The notes beneath the pieces were generated by a model. The model had not been told where the DNA came from. It worked only from the letters and a program-made list of their open reading frames with translations, and ran no database searches. From Lactococcus allomyrinae (GTDB taxonomy: Bacteria > Bacillota > Bacilli > Lactobacillales > Streptococcaceae): 64,000 bases of DNA. Each line of letters opens with the position of its first letter. Position 1 is the first letter of the stretch. Below, piece after piece: positions 38,126 to 47,486 of this stretch. Made by a program: the position numbers and the translations under genes. The DNA is taken from contig NZ_CP032627.1 in assembly GCF_003627095.1 (NCBI RefSeq), positions 2,108,001-2,172,000 on the forward strand. The letters are read 5' to 3'.

Positions 38126-41100
38126 ATGAACATCATTGAATTTTTTGACCAAAATTATCAACTTCAAAGTTGGCAACGAAGTTTTTCAAAACGAGAACGC
38201 ACTTTACTGACAGGTCTTTCGGGAACTGCAAAGGCACTTGTCATGGCAAATGCTTTTGTAAATGTCCCTGACAAATATATTGTCATTACTGACAGTCAAT
38301 TTCATGCTAACGAACTTTATGATGAATTGTCAACCTTGGTTGACGAGCGTCATGTTTTCCAGTTTTTCAGTGATGATAATGTTTATGCTGAGTTCGCCTT
38401 GGCATCAAAAGACCGTATTGCTTATAGACTAGAAGCGTTGAATTTCCTGCTGGATGAATCACAGACAGGTTTTTTAGTCGTTCCGTTTATGTCAATGCGC
38501 AGCTTACTTCCTAGTAGTGACAGCTTTCTTGAAAACTATCTTTTACTGACAAATGGTGATGAGTATGAATTGTCAGCATTGACAACGTTACTGACAAATG
38601 CTGGATATGAGCAAACTCAACGTGTGATGACACCAGGTGAATTTTCACGTCGAGGTGACATTTTTGATATTTATCCATTGGATGCAGAAAATCCTGTACG
38701 TTTAGAATTTTTTGGTGATGAAGTTGACACAATTCGCTCGTTTGATGTAGATAGTCAAAGGTCATTAGCAACACTTGAACAAATCGAAATCTATCCAGCA
38801 AGTGATTTTATTTTGAGTGATTTCGAGTTTGACAAAGGTGTTGAAAAATTGTCAGCACTGACAGAAACTCTAACAGACAATCAAGCAAAATCTTATATGG
38901 AAGAAATTATTGCAGCAGCATCAAATCACTATTACCATAAAGATTTACGCAAATTTGCTGAATATTTTTATGAAAAACCTGCTTCCCTGCTCAATTATTT
39001 TCCTAAAAATGTGCAAATTTTCATTGATGATTTTCAGAAATTAAATGAAGCCAATAATAAAGTTGAGCTAGAGGTAGCAGATTTTATCTTATCAGAAAAA
39101 TCAATGGGAAGAGGTTTTGACGGACAAAATTATCTTCTTGATATCATGGCGAAAGTTCGTAATTATAAGCCATCAACTTTTTTCTCAAATTTCCAAAAAG
39201 GTCTCGGAAATTTGCGCTTTGACAGTCTTTACAACTTTAAACAACATACAATGCAACAATTTTTTGGTCAATTAGAATTGTTTTACACAGAAGTTGACAG
39301 GTTTATAAAGCAAGGTTTTACAGTAATTCTTGCAGTTTCATCAGAAAAATTACGTCAATCTCTTAGTGAATTGGACCTTGATTTACATGAAGTTGACAGT
39401 GAAGAAATACAGGTTGGTAAAATTAATCTTATTGATTTACAACTTTCCAATGGTTTTAATTTTCTTGATGAAAAATTAGTTGTCATTACAGAAGCAGAAA
39501 TTTTTGGAAAGATTCGCAAGAAAAAAGCACGTCGACTCAATATTACTAATGCAGAACGTTTAAAAGATTATAATGAGCTTGAAGTCGGTGATTTTGTTGT
39601 TCATAAAAATCATGGGATAGGAAAATATCTAGGTTTACAAACGATTGAAGTCGGAGGAATGCACCGAGATTATCTTACAATCCAATATCAAAATGGTGAT
39701 ACTATCTCAGTCCCTGTTGACCATTTAGAACTTCTAAGCAAATATACTGCCGGTGAAGGAAAAACACCAAAAATCAATAAATTAAATGATGGTCGTTGGA
39801 AAAAAACAATGTCTTCAGTCACTAAACAAGTGGAGGACATTTCAGAAGACCTCATCAAACTTTATGCAACCAGACAAGCTCAAAAAGGTTATGCGTTCAG
39901 CATTGACGATGCTAATCAAGAAGAATTTGATAATGGTTTTGCTTATATAGAAACAGATGACCAACTTCGCTCCATTAATGAAATCAAAAAAGATATGGAA
40001 CTTGAAAGGCCAATGGATCGTTTATTAGTTGGGGATGTTGGATTTGGAAAAACAGAAGTTGCAATGCGAGCTGCCTTCAAGGCAATCAATGATGGTAAAC
40101 AAGTTGCTATTCTTGTTCCTACAACAGTTCTTGCAGAGCAACATTTTAATACCTTTAGTGAGCGTTTCATTAACTTTGGGGTAAATGTTGAAGTATTGAG
40201 CCGTTTTCAAACAAAAAATCAGCAGGCGGAGATTCTAGCAAAATTAAAAAAAGGTCGTGTTGATTTGATTATAGGTACACACCGTCTTCTTTCACAAGAT
40301 ATCGTTTTCTTTGACCTAGGTCTGATGATTATAGATGAAGAACAGCGGTTTGGTGTTAAACATAAAGAAAGATTGAAAGCACTGAAGACTCAAGTTGACG
40401 TTTTAACATTAACGGCAACACCAATTCCGAGGACATTGCATATGTCAATGCTTGGTATTCGTGATTTATCTGTTATTGAAACACCACCTACAAACCGTTA
40501 TCCTGTGCAGACTTACGTGATGGAAACGAACTATGGTGTGGTGCGAGATGCTATTTTACGAGAAATTTCACGCGGTGGACAGGTTTACTATGTTTACAAT
40601 CGGGTTGACACAATCGAACAAAAAGTTTCACAACTTGAGGAAATGATACCTGAAGCACGAATTGCCTATATTCACGGTCAAATGGGAGAGGTGCAGCTTG
40701 AAAATACGCTCCTTGCTTATATTGCAGGAGATTATGATGTTTTAGTAGCAACAACGATTATTGAGACTGGTGTTGACATCCCGAATGCGAATACGCTGTT
40801 CATCGAAAATGCAGACATGATGGGACTTTCGCAACTTTATCAACTTCGAGGGCGCGTGGGACGGTCAAATCGTGTTGCTTACGCTTATTTCATGTATCGA
40901 CCTGAAAAGATTTTGTCAGAGGTATCTGAAAAACGTTTGGAGGCAATTAAAGGATTTACAGAGCTAGGTTCAGGCTTTAAAATTGCTATGCGTGACTTAT
41001 CTATTCGTGGTGCAGGAAATCTTTTAGGAGCAGAACAGTCAGGGTTTATTGACTCTGTCGGATTTGACTTGTACTCGCAGTTATTAGAAGAAGCTGTTCA

Positions 41101-41611
41101 CTCTAAGTTGGGAGCGAAAAAACAACGACGCAAAACAAATGTGGAACTTTCCCTAGCATTAGATGCTTTTATTCCAGGTTATTATATTTCAGATGAACGA
41201 CAAAAAATAGAGATTTACAAGCGAATTCGGCAAATTGATGGGCGAAAAGTTTATGAAGAACTACAAGATGAGATGATTGACCGCTTTGGTGAATATCCTG
41301 ATGAAGTTGCTTACTTGCTGGAAATTGGACTTCTAAAATATTTTGCAGAAAATGCTTTAATTGAAAAAATTGAGAAGACAAATTTTGAAGCGGTAGTTAC
41401 AATGGATAAAACTGCCAATACGATGTACGATCCTCAAGAGTACTTTAAAGCATTAGCAGCAACGAAGATGAAAGCATCTGTTGGAGAAAAATATGGGAAA
41501 ATGACTTTCCGTTTCAAAATTGAAAATAGAAATGTAGTTGTTTTGTTGAGCGAGATTATGAACTTTGTAGAAGCTCTATCTAATATCAGAGAGAGTCATG
41601 AAGAAAAGTAA
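38126..41611 (+). CDS. mfd: Transcription-repair coupling factor Mfd (TrcF)
   Basis: The translocase that removes RNA polymerase stalled at DNA lesions and recruits UvrA. 1161 residues: UvrB-like N-terminal modules, the RNA-polymerase-interacting CarD-like domain (DFVVHKNHGIGKYLGL near 490), the helicase core with GDVGFGKTEVA and DEEQRFG, and the TRCF C-terminal domain. AAGAGAG precedes the ATG 51 nt after pth. Many half-sites of the iterated repeat cluster in its first 800 nt, encoding variants such as LLTG, ITDSQF and LSALTE. Confidence 0.97.
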   Translation: MNIIEFFDQNYQLQSWQRSFSKRERTLLTGLSGTAKALVMANAFVNVPDKYIVITDSQFHANELYDELSTLVDERHVFQFFSDDNVYAEFALASKDRIAYRLEALNFLLDESQTGFLVVPFMSMRSLLPSSDSFLENYLLLTNGDEYELSALTTLLTNAGYEQTQRVMTPGEFSRRGDIFDIYPLDAENPVRLEFFGDEVDTIRSFDVDSQRSLATLEQIEIYPASDFILSDFEFDKGVEKLSALTETLTDNQAKSYMEEIIAAASNHYYHKDLRKFAEYFYEKPASLLNYFPKNVQIFIDDFQKLNEANNKVELEVADFILSEKSMGRGFDGQNYLLDIMAKVRNYKPSTFFSNFQKGLGNLRFDSLYNFKQHTMQQFFGQLELFYTEVDRFIKQGFTVILAVSSEKLRQSLSELDLDLHEVDSEEIQVGKINLIDLQLSNGFNFLDEKLVVITEAEIFGKIRKKKARRLNITNAERLKDYNELEVGDFVVHKNHGIGKYLGLQTIEVGGMHRDYLTIQYQNGDTISVPVDHLELLSKYTAGEGKTPKINKLNDGRWKKTMSSVTKQVEDISEDLIKLYATRQAQKGYAFSIDDANQEEFDNGFAYIETDDQLRSINEIKKDMELERPMDRLLVGDVGFGKTEVAMRAAFKAINDGKQVAILVPTTVLAEQHFNTFSERFINFGVNVEVLSRFQTKNQQAEILAKLKKGRVDLIIGTHRLLSQDIVFFDLGLMIIDEEQRFGVKHKERLKALKTQVDVLTLTATPIPRTLHMSMLGIRDLSVIETPPTNRYPVQTYVMETNYGVVRDAILREISRGGQVYYVYNRVDTIEQKVSQLEEMIPEARIAYIHGQMGEVQLENTLLAYIAGDYDVLVATTIIETGVDIPNANTLFIENADMMGLSQLYQLRGRVGRSNRVAYAYFMYRPEKILSEVSEKRLEAIKGFTELGSGFKIAMRDLSIRGAGNLLGAEQSGFIDSVGFDLYSQLLEEAVHSKLGAKKQRRKTNVELSLALDAFIPGYYISDERQKIEIYKRIRQIDGRKVYEELQDEMIDRFGEYPDEVAYLLEIGLLKYFAENALIEKIEKTNFEAVVTMDKTANTMYDPQEYFKALAATKMKASVGEKYGKMTFRFKIENRNVVVLLSEIMNFVEALSNIRESHEEK

Positions 41612-41766
41612 ACTGGCTTTAATAGCACAGCTATTTGTTGCGTAAAATTATGTAACTTCATCGTATAAAATCAGTGTGGTGAGTAGAAAATTATCGAAAA
41701 AGTCATCAAAAGTAATGATTTCTTAGAAAATTTAAGCTTTAAGCATTTTTCAAACAAAATGAAATA

Positions 41767-41775
41767 TGTTATAAT
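41767..41775 (+). promoter_or_regulatory. Extended -10 promoter of rqcP
   Basis: TGTTATAAT is an extended -10 box ending 7 nt before the ATG at 41783; TTTTCA 17 nt further upstream is a weak -35. No Shine-Dalgarno is present, so the transcript is likely leaderless. Confidence 0.65.
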
Positions 41776-41782
41776 CAATCAC

Positions 41783-42055
41783 ATGAGATTAGATAAGTTT
41801 TTGAAAGTTTCACGTTTAATAAAACGTCGCCCAGTTGCTAAAGAAGTAGCTGATAAAGGTCGAATCAAAATTAACGGAAAACTTGCCAAATCATCTAGTG
41901 ATGTCAAATTTAATGATATGATTGAGATTCGTTTTGGTAATAAAATTGTTGAGGTACGAGTTCTTGAAACAAAAGAATTCACACGTAAAGAAGATGCTGA
42001 AAAAATGTATGAATTGATAAGTGAAACTCGTGTTAAAGTAGATGAGAGTGAATAA
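41783..42055 (+). CDS. rqcP: S4-domain protein RqcP (YabO/Hsp15-like)
   Basis: A 90-residue S4 RNA-binding protein ([32 protein letters not shown]). RqcP works with RqcH on obstructed 50S subunits to add C-terminal alanine tails in ribosome quality control. The position between mfd and divIC is the usual one in Firmicutes. The start at 41783 is preferred to the in-frame ATG at 41759, because the -10 box (41770-41775) lies between them. Confidence 0.9.
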   Translation: MRLDKFLKVSRLIKRRPVAKEVADKGRIKINGKLAKSSSDVKFNDMIEIRFGNKIVEVRVLETKEFTRKEDAEKMYELISETRVKVDESE

Positions 42056-42075
42056 GATTAAACTGGAGGTCTTCT

Positions 42076-42447
42076 ATGTCCAAACAAGTAATTCAGTTAA
42101 ATAATGAATTTACCAAGGGTAAAAATAAAGAAAAGTTTGCACCAGTGCCAAAACGCAAGCATTTGGGCTTTATTTTAGTGATTGCAATTTTGCTTTTTAG
42201 CCTTGCTAGCATGAGTTTGATTCGCTCTTATCAAAATTTGCAGACACAGGTAGGGTTAGAGCAAAAAGCTATAAAACAACATGAAGCATTGACCAAAGAA
42301 GTTGCGTCTAAAAGTGAAGAAATAAAAAAATTGCAAAATCCTAACTTTTTGCAAAAATTTGCACGTAGTCAAGGCTATTCACAAAGTGACGAAAAAATTT
42401 TTGAAACACAAAATCCTTTAATTGGTGCAAGTGGAGTGACGCCATGA
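42076..42447 (+). CDS. divIC: Cell division protein DivIC (FtsB-like)
   Basis: A 123-residue bitopic protein: cytoplasmic N-terminus, one membrane segment (about 33-53) and a coiled-coil region (about 55-95), the architecture of DivIC/FtsB septum initiators. TGGAGG upstream of the ATG. It is 20 nt downstream of rqcP and its stop overlaps the next start (ATGA). Confidence 0.88.
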   Translation: MSKQVIQLNNEFTKGKNKEKFAPVPKRKHLGFILVIAILLFSLASMSLIRSYQNLQTQVGLEQKAIKQHEALTKEVASKSEEIKKLQNPNFLQKFARSQGYSQSDEKIFETQNPLIGASGVTP

Positions 42448-42758
42448 TTGGTCAGATTAAAAACATCACAAAATTTGGTCTTTTTGTGAGTTTTTTCATA
42501 ACGGGCAAAGAAACAGACGAAAGTTTTATTCCTAAAGGAGTAGGTTTACTACGATGGTCGGAGCTTCCGAAAAGAGTTCCTAAACTAGAGGTTGGAGATC
42601 TAATAGGAGTGAGTATTCTTAAACGTTATGAAGATGAAAAAGTTGACTTGTCTTATGTTGAAAAAGATTTTAAAAGCACCTATGGCACTTTTTTAGAAGT
42701 AAGTGCTAGAAAAATAGAAGAGTTAAAGATTATGAATAAATCAGACTTGTCTCTTTAA
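42444..42758 (+). CDS. S1-domain RNA-binding protein (YabR-like)
   Basis: A 104-residue protein with an S1/OB fold (GQIKNITKFGLFVSF, GLLRWSEL, VGDLIGVSILKRYEDEKVDLS). YabR-type proteins follow divIC in Bacillus; a role in RNA metabolism is assumed. It overlaps divIC by 4 nt, so translation is probably coupled. The fold carries a longer than usual insertion (ITGKETDESFIPKG). Confidence 0.75.
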   Translation: MIGQIKNITKFGLFVSFFITGKETDESFIPKGVGLLRWSELPKRVPKLEVGDLIGVSILKRYEDEKVDLSYVEKDFKSTYGTFLEVSARKIEELKIMNKSDLSL

Positions 42759-42784
42759 AAATTTAAGAAAAATTTGGGGTAATT

Positions 42785-44227
42785 ATGAGTACGAAAGACG
42801 GAAATCTCAATGATGGACGTAATGTTTACTATGCAGGAAAACTTGTTGAAGACATGGCTAATGAGCCAGTATTTGCAAGAACGTTAAAATTTGTTCAGCG
42901 CTATTATGAACTTCAAGAAGAAGACCCAGAAACTTATCTTTACACGGATGAAAAGGGTGAAAAAAAGTCAATTCTATTTATGCCCACGATGACTGTGGAA
43001 GATTTAGCTCATAAACGCAGAATATATGAGCAAATTGCTCGTGAATCTTATGGTTTTTTGGGACGTACACCTGATTTTATTGATACAGGAATTGCTATTT
43101 TAGATTATTATGCAGATGTTCTAGGAAAAGATAGTCGATGCGACTATGCGAAAAATGCGCGTGATTGGGCTGCTCGTGTTAAAAAACATGACTTATTTAT
43201 TTCACACGCTATTCAAAATCCGCAGGTTGACCGTCAAAAAGGGTTGACAGAATTACTCAATGAGGGTCAAGAATTTGCTGCAGTATGGATCAAAGAAGAA
43301 CGCCCAGATGGTGTGATTGTTCGAGGAGCTAAACAAGTTAATACTCTGGCCCCTTTAGCTGACGAACTATTAGTATTTAATTTACCTGGTTTACACAAAG
43401 TTGACAGCAAATTTGCTTTGGCATTTTCACTACCTCTTGCAACTAAAGGCGTGAAAATGGTATGTCGTAAACCAACAATGAAGGAAGGATTCTCACTTAA
43501 AGATTACCCTCTATCTGGAAGTTTTGATGAAATGGATGCTTTCATTATACTGGATGATGTCTTTGTACCTAACGAAAATCTGTTTGTATGTGGCTCAGTT
43601 GAAAAATCAAATGCATTTTTTCCAGCATCTGGATTCTTTGTTCATACAGCTCATCAAGATGAAGTTCGTGGTTTTGTTAAGCTAGAGTTTGTGACTGGAC
43701 TTGCTGTTCGTTTAGCAGAAAAACTTGGTTTAACAGGTTTTCTTCGTGTGCAAGAAATGCTTGGTTCACTTACTGTAAATTTAGAAATGATTAAATCAAG
43801 CATTATTGCTAGTGAAATAACTGCTCATATGGAAAATGGAGTATTGACTCCAAATATGCAAGTTCTTCTTGCTGTCCGTGCAAGTTTGACAAATTATTAT
43901 GATGAGGCTCTAAGGGTAATTGCAGAATTTGCAAGTGGTTCAATTGTTGGTGTACCTGACTTTCGTGAGTTTGAAAATACAGATATTTCAGAAATTCTGA
44001 AAACAAGTATGACTAGCGCTTTATTGAGCGCAGAAGAACGCTCATTGTTGTTAAATTTAGCGTGGGATGTTACAGGTGAGTCATTTGGACAACGCCAACG
44101 TACTTATGAATTTTTACATGGTGGAAATCCAATGTGGATTAAAAATATGCATTGGTTGACAGAGGATTTAGAAGCTGCCAATCAGATGTTGGATAAGGTT
44201 TTAGAAAATGCAAGAATTGAGAAATAA
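42785..44227 (+). CDS. 4-hydroxyphenylacetate 3-hydroxylase (HpaB)-type flavin-dependent hydroxylase
   Basis: A 480-residue oxygenase component of the HpaB family, which uses reduced FAD and oxygen to hydroxylate phenolic substrates. Family features are SYGFLGRTPDF at about 87-97, HAIQNPQVDR, IVRGAKQ, MDAFIILDDVFVPNENLF, and the C-terminal SFGQRQ and EFLHGG segments. No HpaC-type flavin reductase is encoded nearby, and no catabolic genes. It lies between the YabR-like gene and the beta-lactamase-like gene, where streptococcal maps I know have no such gene. It overlaps the next gene by 20 nt. True substrate unknown; related dehydratases are less likely. Confidence 0.8.
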   Translation: MSTKDGNLNDGRNVYYAGKLVEDMANEPVFARTLKFVQRYYELQEEDPETYLYTDEKGEKKSILFMPTMTVEDLAHKRRIYEQIARESYGFLGRTPDFIDTGIAILDYYADVLGKDSRCDYAKNARDWAARVKKHDLFISHAIQNPQVDRQKGLTELLNEGQEFAAVWIKEERPDGVIVRGAKQVNTLAPLADELLVFNLPGLHKVDSKFALAFSLPLATKGVKMVCRKPTMKEGFSLKDYPLSGSFDEMDAFIILDDVFVPNENLFVCGSVEKSNAFFPASGFFVHTAHQDEVRGFVKLEFVTGLAVRLAEKLGLTGFLRVQEMLGSLTVNLEMIKSSIIASEITAHMENGVLTPNMQVLLAVRASLTNYYDEALRVIAEFASGSIVGVPDFREFENTDISEILKTSMTSALLSAEERSLLLNLAWDVTGESFGQRQRTYEFLHGGNPMWIKNMHWLTEDLEAANQMLDKVLENARIEK

Positions 44228-45524
44228 ACTCAATATTGGTATAGTCCTGGTGATGATTTTAATGCTCATCCCAGGCTTTTTTGCTTTCTCCAAGTTCAAA
44301 AACAATATTGATAGTAAGTATGCCAAACCTAAGAATCACGTGATAGCTGACAAAAAAATAATAAGTGAAACTTGGGAAGGAATCCCGCAACGTCCAGTTG
44401 CCTACCATGACTTAGTGGTTTACAACGATGATAAATTGAGTCAACCTAATGGAAAAATTCTTGCTCAAACTCAATTGAAAATTACAGAAGTGGTTGGAAA
44501 AGCATTTAAACTTAATGATGGAAAATATATTTCTGCTGACAAAAAATTAGTTATTTCGGATATTACACTTTCTAGAAAAGATGAATCTAAGATAATCTAT
44601 ACAACAAAAACTGTCAATGTATTTTACAGCCCAGTGACAACTTATGATAAACAAATTTTGTCAGTACTGACAGGAAGTCATAAATTTGTAGCTGACAAAA
44701 TTGCTCAAACTTACTGGGGAACTTATTATGAAATTTCTCTAGCTGATGGTAGAAAAGGTTGGGTTTCTTCAAAAGACGTCTCTTTAGAAAATCCAAAACT
44801 TCTACAAGTTCAAAAACTACTTGACCAAAAATATAATAATAAAAAATATTCGATTTATGTTAAACAATTAAATGATGATTTTACAGTTGGTGTAAACCAA
44901 AATGAAAAAATGTATTCTGCAAGTTTATCAAAAATTCCAATTCTATATTGGACACAAAAGCAGATTAATGATGGTTATGCATCACTGAACGATAAGCTTT
45001 TATATACTACATCAGTCAATACATTTTATGGAAGTTATAAACCAGCAGGAACAGGAAATCTTCCTAAAACTGCTGACAACAAAGTTTACACTTTACAAGA
45101 TATTATTAACCGTACAGCAAAACTTTCTGATAATGTTGGAAGTAATATGCTTGCTTATTATGAAACAAAAGAGTTTAGTCCAAATTATCAAAAAGAAATT
45201 AATCAAATTGCGGGAAGTCCATGGAATCCTGAAACACGAGAAGCTTCTGCACAGATGGTAGGACGTATGTTAGAAGCTCTATACAATGAAGGTGGAGCTG
45301 CTTTTAATGCTTTGTTTGATACATCATTTGACAATATAAAAATTGAGGCTGGTGTGCCTAAAAATATCCCAGTTGCTCATAAAATTGGAGATGCTGACAA
45401 TGATAATCATGATGCAGCAATTATCTTTACTTCTACTCCATATCTGCTTGTGATTGAAACAGATGGCGCAACTAATCAGCAAATTCAACAAATTTCACAC
45501 GAGATTTATGAGGTGATGAAATGA
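44208..45524 (+). CDS. Secreted serine hydrolase, class A beta-lactamase fold
   Basis: A 438-residue protein with an N-terminal membrane anchor (about 9-28), two SH3-like/GW-type segments (about 60-190) and a C-terminal class A beta-lactamase-like domain: Ser239-Leu-Ser-Lys242, Ser307-Asp-Asn309 and a KTG-equivalent HKIGDAD. It corresponds to the gene upstream of tilS in streptococci. A cell-wall-related role is likely; real beta-lactamase activity is doubtful. It overlaps tilS by 4 nt. A near-perfect repeat (44658-44674) encodes LSVLTG in the second SH3-like segment. Confidence 0.8.
   Translation: MQELRNKLNIGIVLVMILMLIPGFFAFSKFKNNIDSKYAKPKNHVIADKKIISETWEGIPQRPVAYHDLVVYNDDKLSQPNGKILAQTQLKITEVVGKAFKLNDGKYISADKKLVISDITLSRKDESKIIYTTKTVNVFYSPVTTYDKQILSVLTGSHKFVADKIAQTYWGTYYEISLADGRKGWVSSKDVSLENPKLLQVQKLLDQKYNNKKYSIYVKQLNDDFTVGVNQNEKMYSASLSKIPILYWTQKQINDGYASLNDKLLYTTSVNTFYGSYKPAGTGNLPKTADNKVYTLQDIINRTAKLSDNVGSNMLAYYETKEFSPNYQKEINQIAGSPWNPETREASAQMVGRMLEALYNEGGAAFNALFDTSFDNIKIEAGVPKNIPVAHKIGDADNDNHDAAIIFTSTPYLLVIETDGATNQQIQQISHEIYEVMK
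44658..44674. repeat. TTGTCAGTACTGACAGG copy in the serine hydrolase gene
   Basis: A near-perfect copy of the iterated palindrome, read in frame as LSVLTG. Confidence 0.9.
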
Positions 45525-46792
45525 CTCCCAATCAATTAAAATTTTTAAAAATAGTTAAAGATAAGCACTATTTTGATCGACATGATAAAGTTTTAGTTGC
45601 TTTATCTGGTGGTCAAGATTCTATGACGCTTTTTAATTGGCTTTATGATTTACAAGAAAAACTTGATATTAAGCTTGGTATTGCCCATATTAATCATGGT
45701 ATGAGAGTAGAGTCTGAGCATGAAGAGCAGGCTATTCGAGAGATGAGTAACAAGTTAGCAGTTCCTATTTATGTTGATAGGTTTATAGGGGAGTTTACAG
45801 AGCGGGATGCACGAGAATTTCGCTATAAATTCTTTGATAAAATAATGTATGAAAATGCTTATACAGCAGTGGTTACAGCTCATCATAAAGGAGATGTAGT
45901 AGAGACAGTACTGATGCGTGAAATTACTGGAAGACCTCTTAGAAGTTTACAGGGGATATCAGATTGTCAACCATTTGCAACAGGTGAACTCATTCGACCA
46001 TTGTTAGAGTTTGAAAAGACAGAACTTGATGCACCAGTTTTTTTTGAAGATTGGACTAATCATGGGACAAATCAGCTGAGAAATAGAATTCGAAATCAAC
46101 TCATCCCAAATTTAAAAAAAGAAAATCCCCAGTTTACAGAAGCAATATTATCATTGACATCTGAAATTAGTATGGCAATGTCGATTATTACCGACAGAAT
46201 TTCAGAGCTAGATATTGTCAGTAAAAAAATATCACTGACAGACTTTTGTCAGCAGAGTAAAGCCTTGCAGCACTTTATCTTACAAGAATATTTTGCTCAA
46301 TTTCCAGAGATGAGTATGAATAAATCTAAATTTGAAGAGTTGATTCATATTATCAATCGACCTCAACAATATCGTGAGAAATTGAATAAAACGGTACTTT
46401 TTGTTAAGACAAAAGATGAATTTTATATTGAAAAATATTATCCAGAATTAGAACAGAATACTGACAAAAATCTGTCAGTGCTGACAGAAAATCCTAATGA
46501 TGACAGCTTTATGCAAGTGAATTTACCAGCAACGGGAAAGATTGTAATTAGAAAAAGAGCGCCAGGTGATGTGATTCTGATTAATGGTCATCATAAAAAA
46601 CTAAGAAAATATTTTATTGATCAAAAAGTTCCACTTGAAAAGCGTGATAATTTACTTATTTTTGTAGAAAATGAACTCTATGCAGTAGTTGATGTTATAT
46701 GCTCTGATTTGAGTAAAAGGGCTAAAAATGATAAAATGGGAAGGACATTATGGGTTAAACCCAGTGTAAGAGAGGAAAAGCAACATGCTTGA
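45521..46792 (+). CDS. tilS: tRNA(Ile)-lysidine synthetase TilS
   Basis: TilS adds lysine to C34 of tRNA-Ile(CAT) so that it reads AUA. 423 residues, with the PP-loop Ser29-Gly-Gly-Gln-Asp-Ser34, the HINHGMR segment and HHKGD(V) motif, and a C-terminal substrate-binding region. The ATG overlaps the previous stop by 4 nt; the gene overlaps hpt by 8 nt. A block of three repeat half-sites (46459-46489) encodes [11 protein letters not shown]. Confidence 0.93.
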   Translation: MTPNQLKFLKIVKDKHYFDRHDKVLVALSGGQDSMTLFNWLYDLQEKLDIKLGIAHINHGMRVESEHEEQAIREMSNKLAVPIYVDRFIGEFTERDAREFRYKFFDKIMYENAYTAVVTAHHKGDVVETVLMREITGRPLRSLQGISDCQPFATGELIRPLLEFEKTELDAPVFFEDWTNHGTNQLRNRIRNQLIPNLKKENPQFTEAILSLTSEISMAMSIITDRISELDIVSKKISLTDFCQQSKALQHFILQEYFAQFPEMSMNKSKFEELIHIINRPQQYREKLNKTVLFVKTKDEFYIEKYYPELEQNTDKNLSVLTENPNDDSFMQVNLPATGKIVIRKRAPGDVILINGHHKKLRKYFIDQKVPLEKRDNLLIFVENELYAVVDVICSDLSKRAKNDKMGRTLWVKPSVREEKQHA

Positions 46793-47336
46793 TAAAATGC
46801 TTGATAGAGACATTGAAAAAGTGCTTGTTTCAGAGGATGAAATCGTCGAAAAATCTAAAGAGCTTGGCGCAGTTTTGACTAAAGAATATGCTGATAAAAA
46901 TCCGTTAGTTCTAGGAATTTTAAGAGGTTCTGTTCCATTTTTGGCTGAGTTGATTAAACACATTGATGCCCATCTTGAAACAGATTTTATGACTGTTTCA
47001 AGTTATCACGGTGGTACAAAATCATCAGGTGAAGTCAAGCTGATTTTAGATGTTGATACAGCTGTTAAAGACCGCGATATTCTTATTGTTGAGGATATTA
47101 TTGATACGGGACGTACTCTGAAGTATCTGAAAGAGCTTTTGGAGCATCGTGGTGCTCGTGTAAAAATCGTTACTTTACTTGATAAGCCTGAAGGACGTGT
47201 TGTTGAGATTACTCCAGATTATTCTGGTTTCACTATTCCAAATGAATTTGTTGTCGGATTTGGATTAGATTATAATGAAAATTATCGCAACCTTCCCTAT
47301 GTTGGTGTCTTGAAACCAGAGGTTTACACAAAATAA
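46785..47336 (+). CDS. hpt: Hypoxanthine phosphoribosyltransferase
   Basis: Converts hypoxanthine or guanine plus PRPP to the nucleotide (purine salvage). 183 residues, with the PRPP-binding [13 protein letters not shown] and the catalytic loop [23 protein letters not shown] precedes the ATG inside the end of tilS. The tilS-hpt-ftsH order is conserved in Firmicutes. Confidence 0.96.
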   Translation: MLDKMLDRDIEKVLVSEDEIVEKSKELGAVLTKEYADKNPLVLGILRGSVPFLAELIKHIDAHLETDFMTVSSYHGGTKSSGEVKLILDVDTAVKDRDILIVEDIIDTGRTLKYLKELLEHRGARVKIVTLLDKPEGRVVEITPDYSGFTIPNEFVVGFGLDYNENYRNLPYVGVLKPEVYTK

Positions 47337-47486
47337 TTTTATTCATACTAAGACTAAAGTATGAAAAATTGTTTGACCAATACTTACTATTAGCAATCCC
47401 TCTAAAATTATGCTATAACTAGATAATCTAACTGTTACTGATAGATTTTTTGTCAGTAATAAATAAATTAAAAAGACAAGGAAAAA

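Noticed and set aside
47345-47365. TTCATACT/AGTATGAA hairpin after hpt as terminator
   Set aside because: A stem exists but no T-run follows, so I did not call it.
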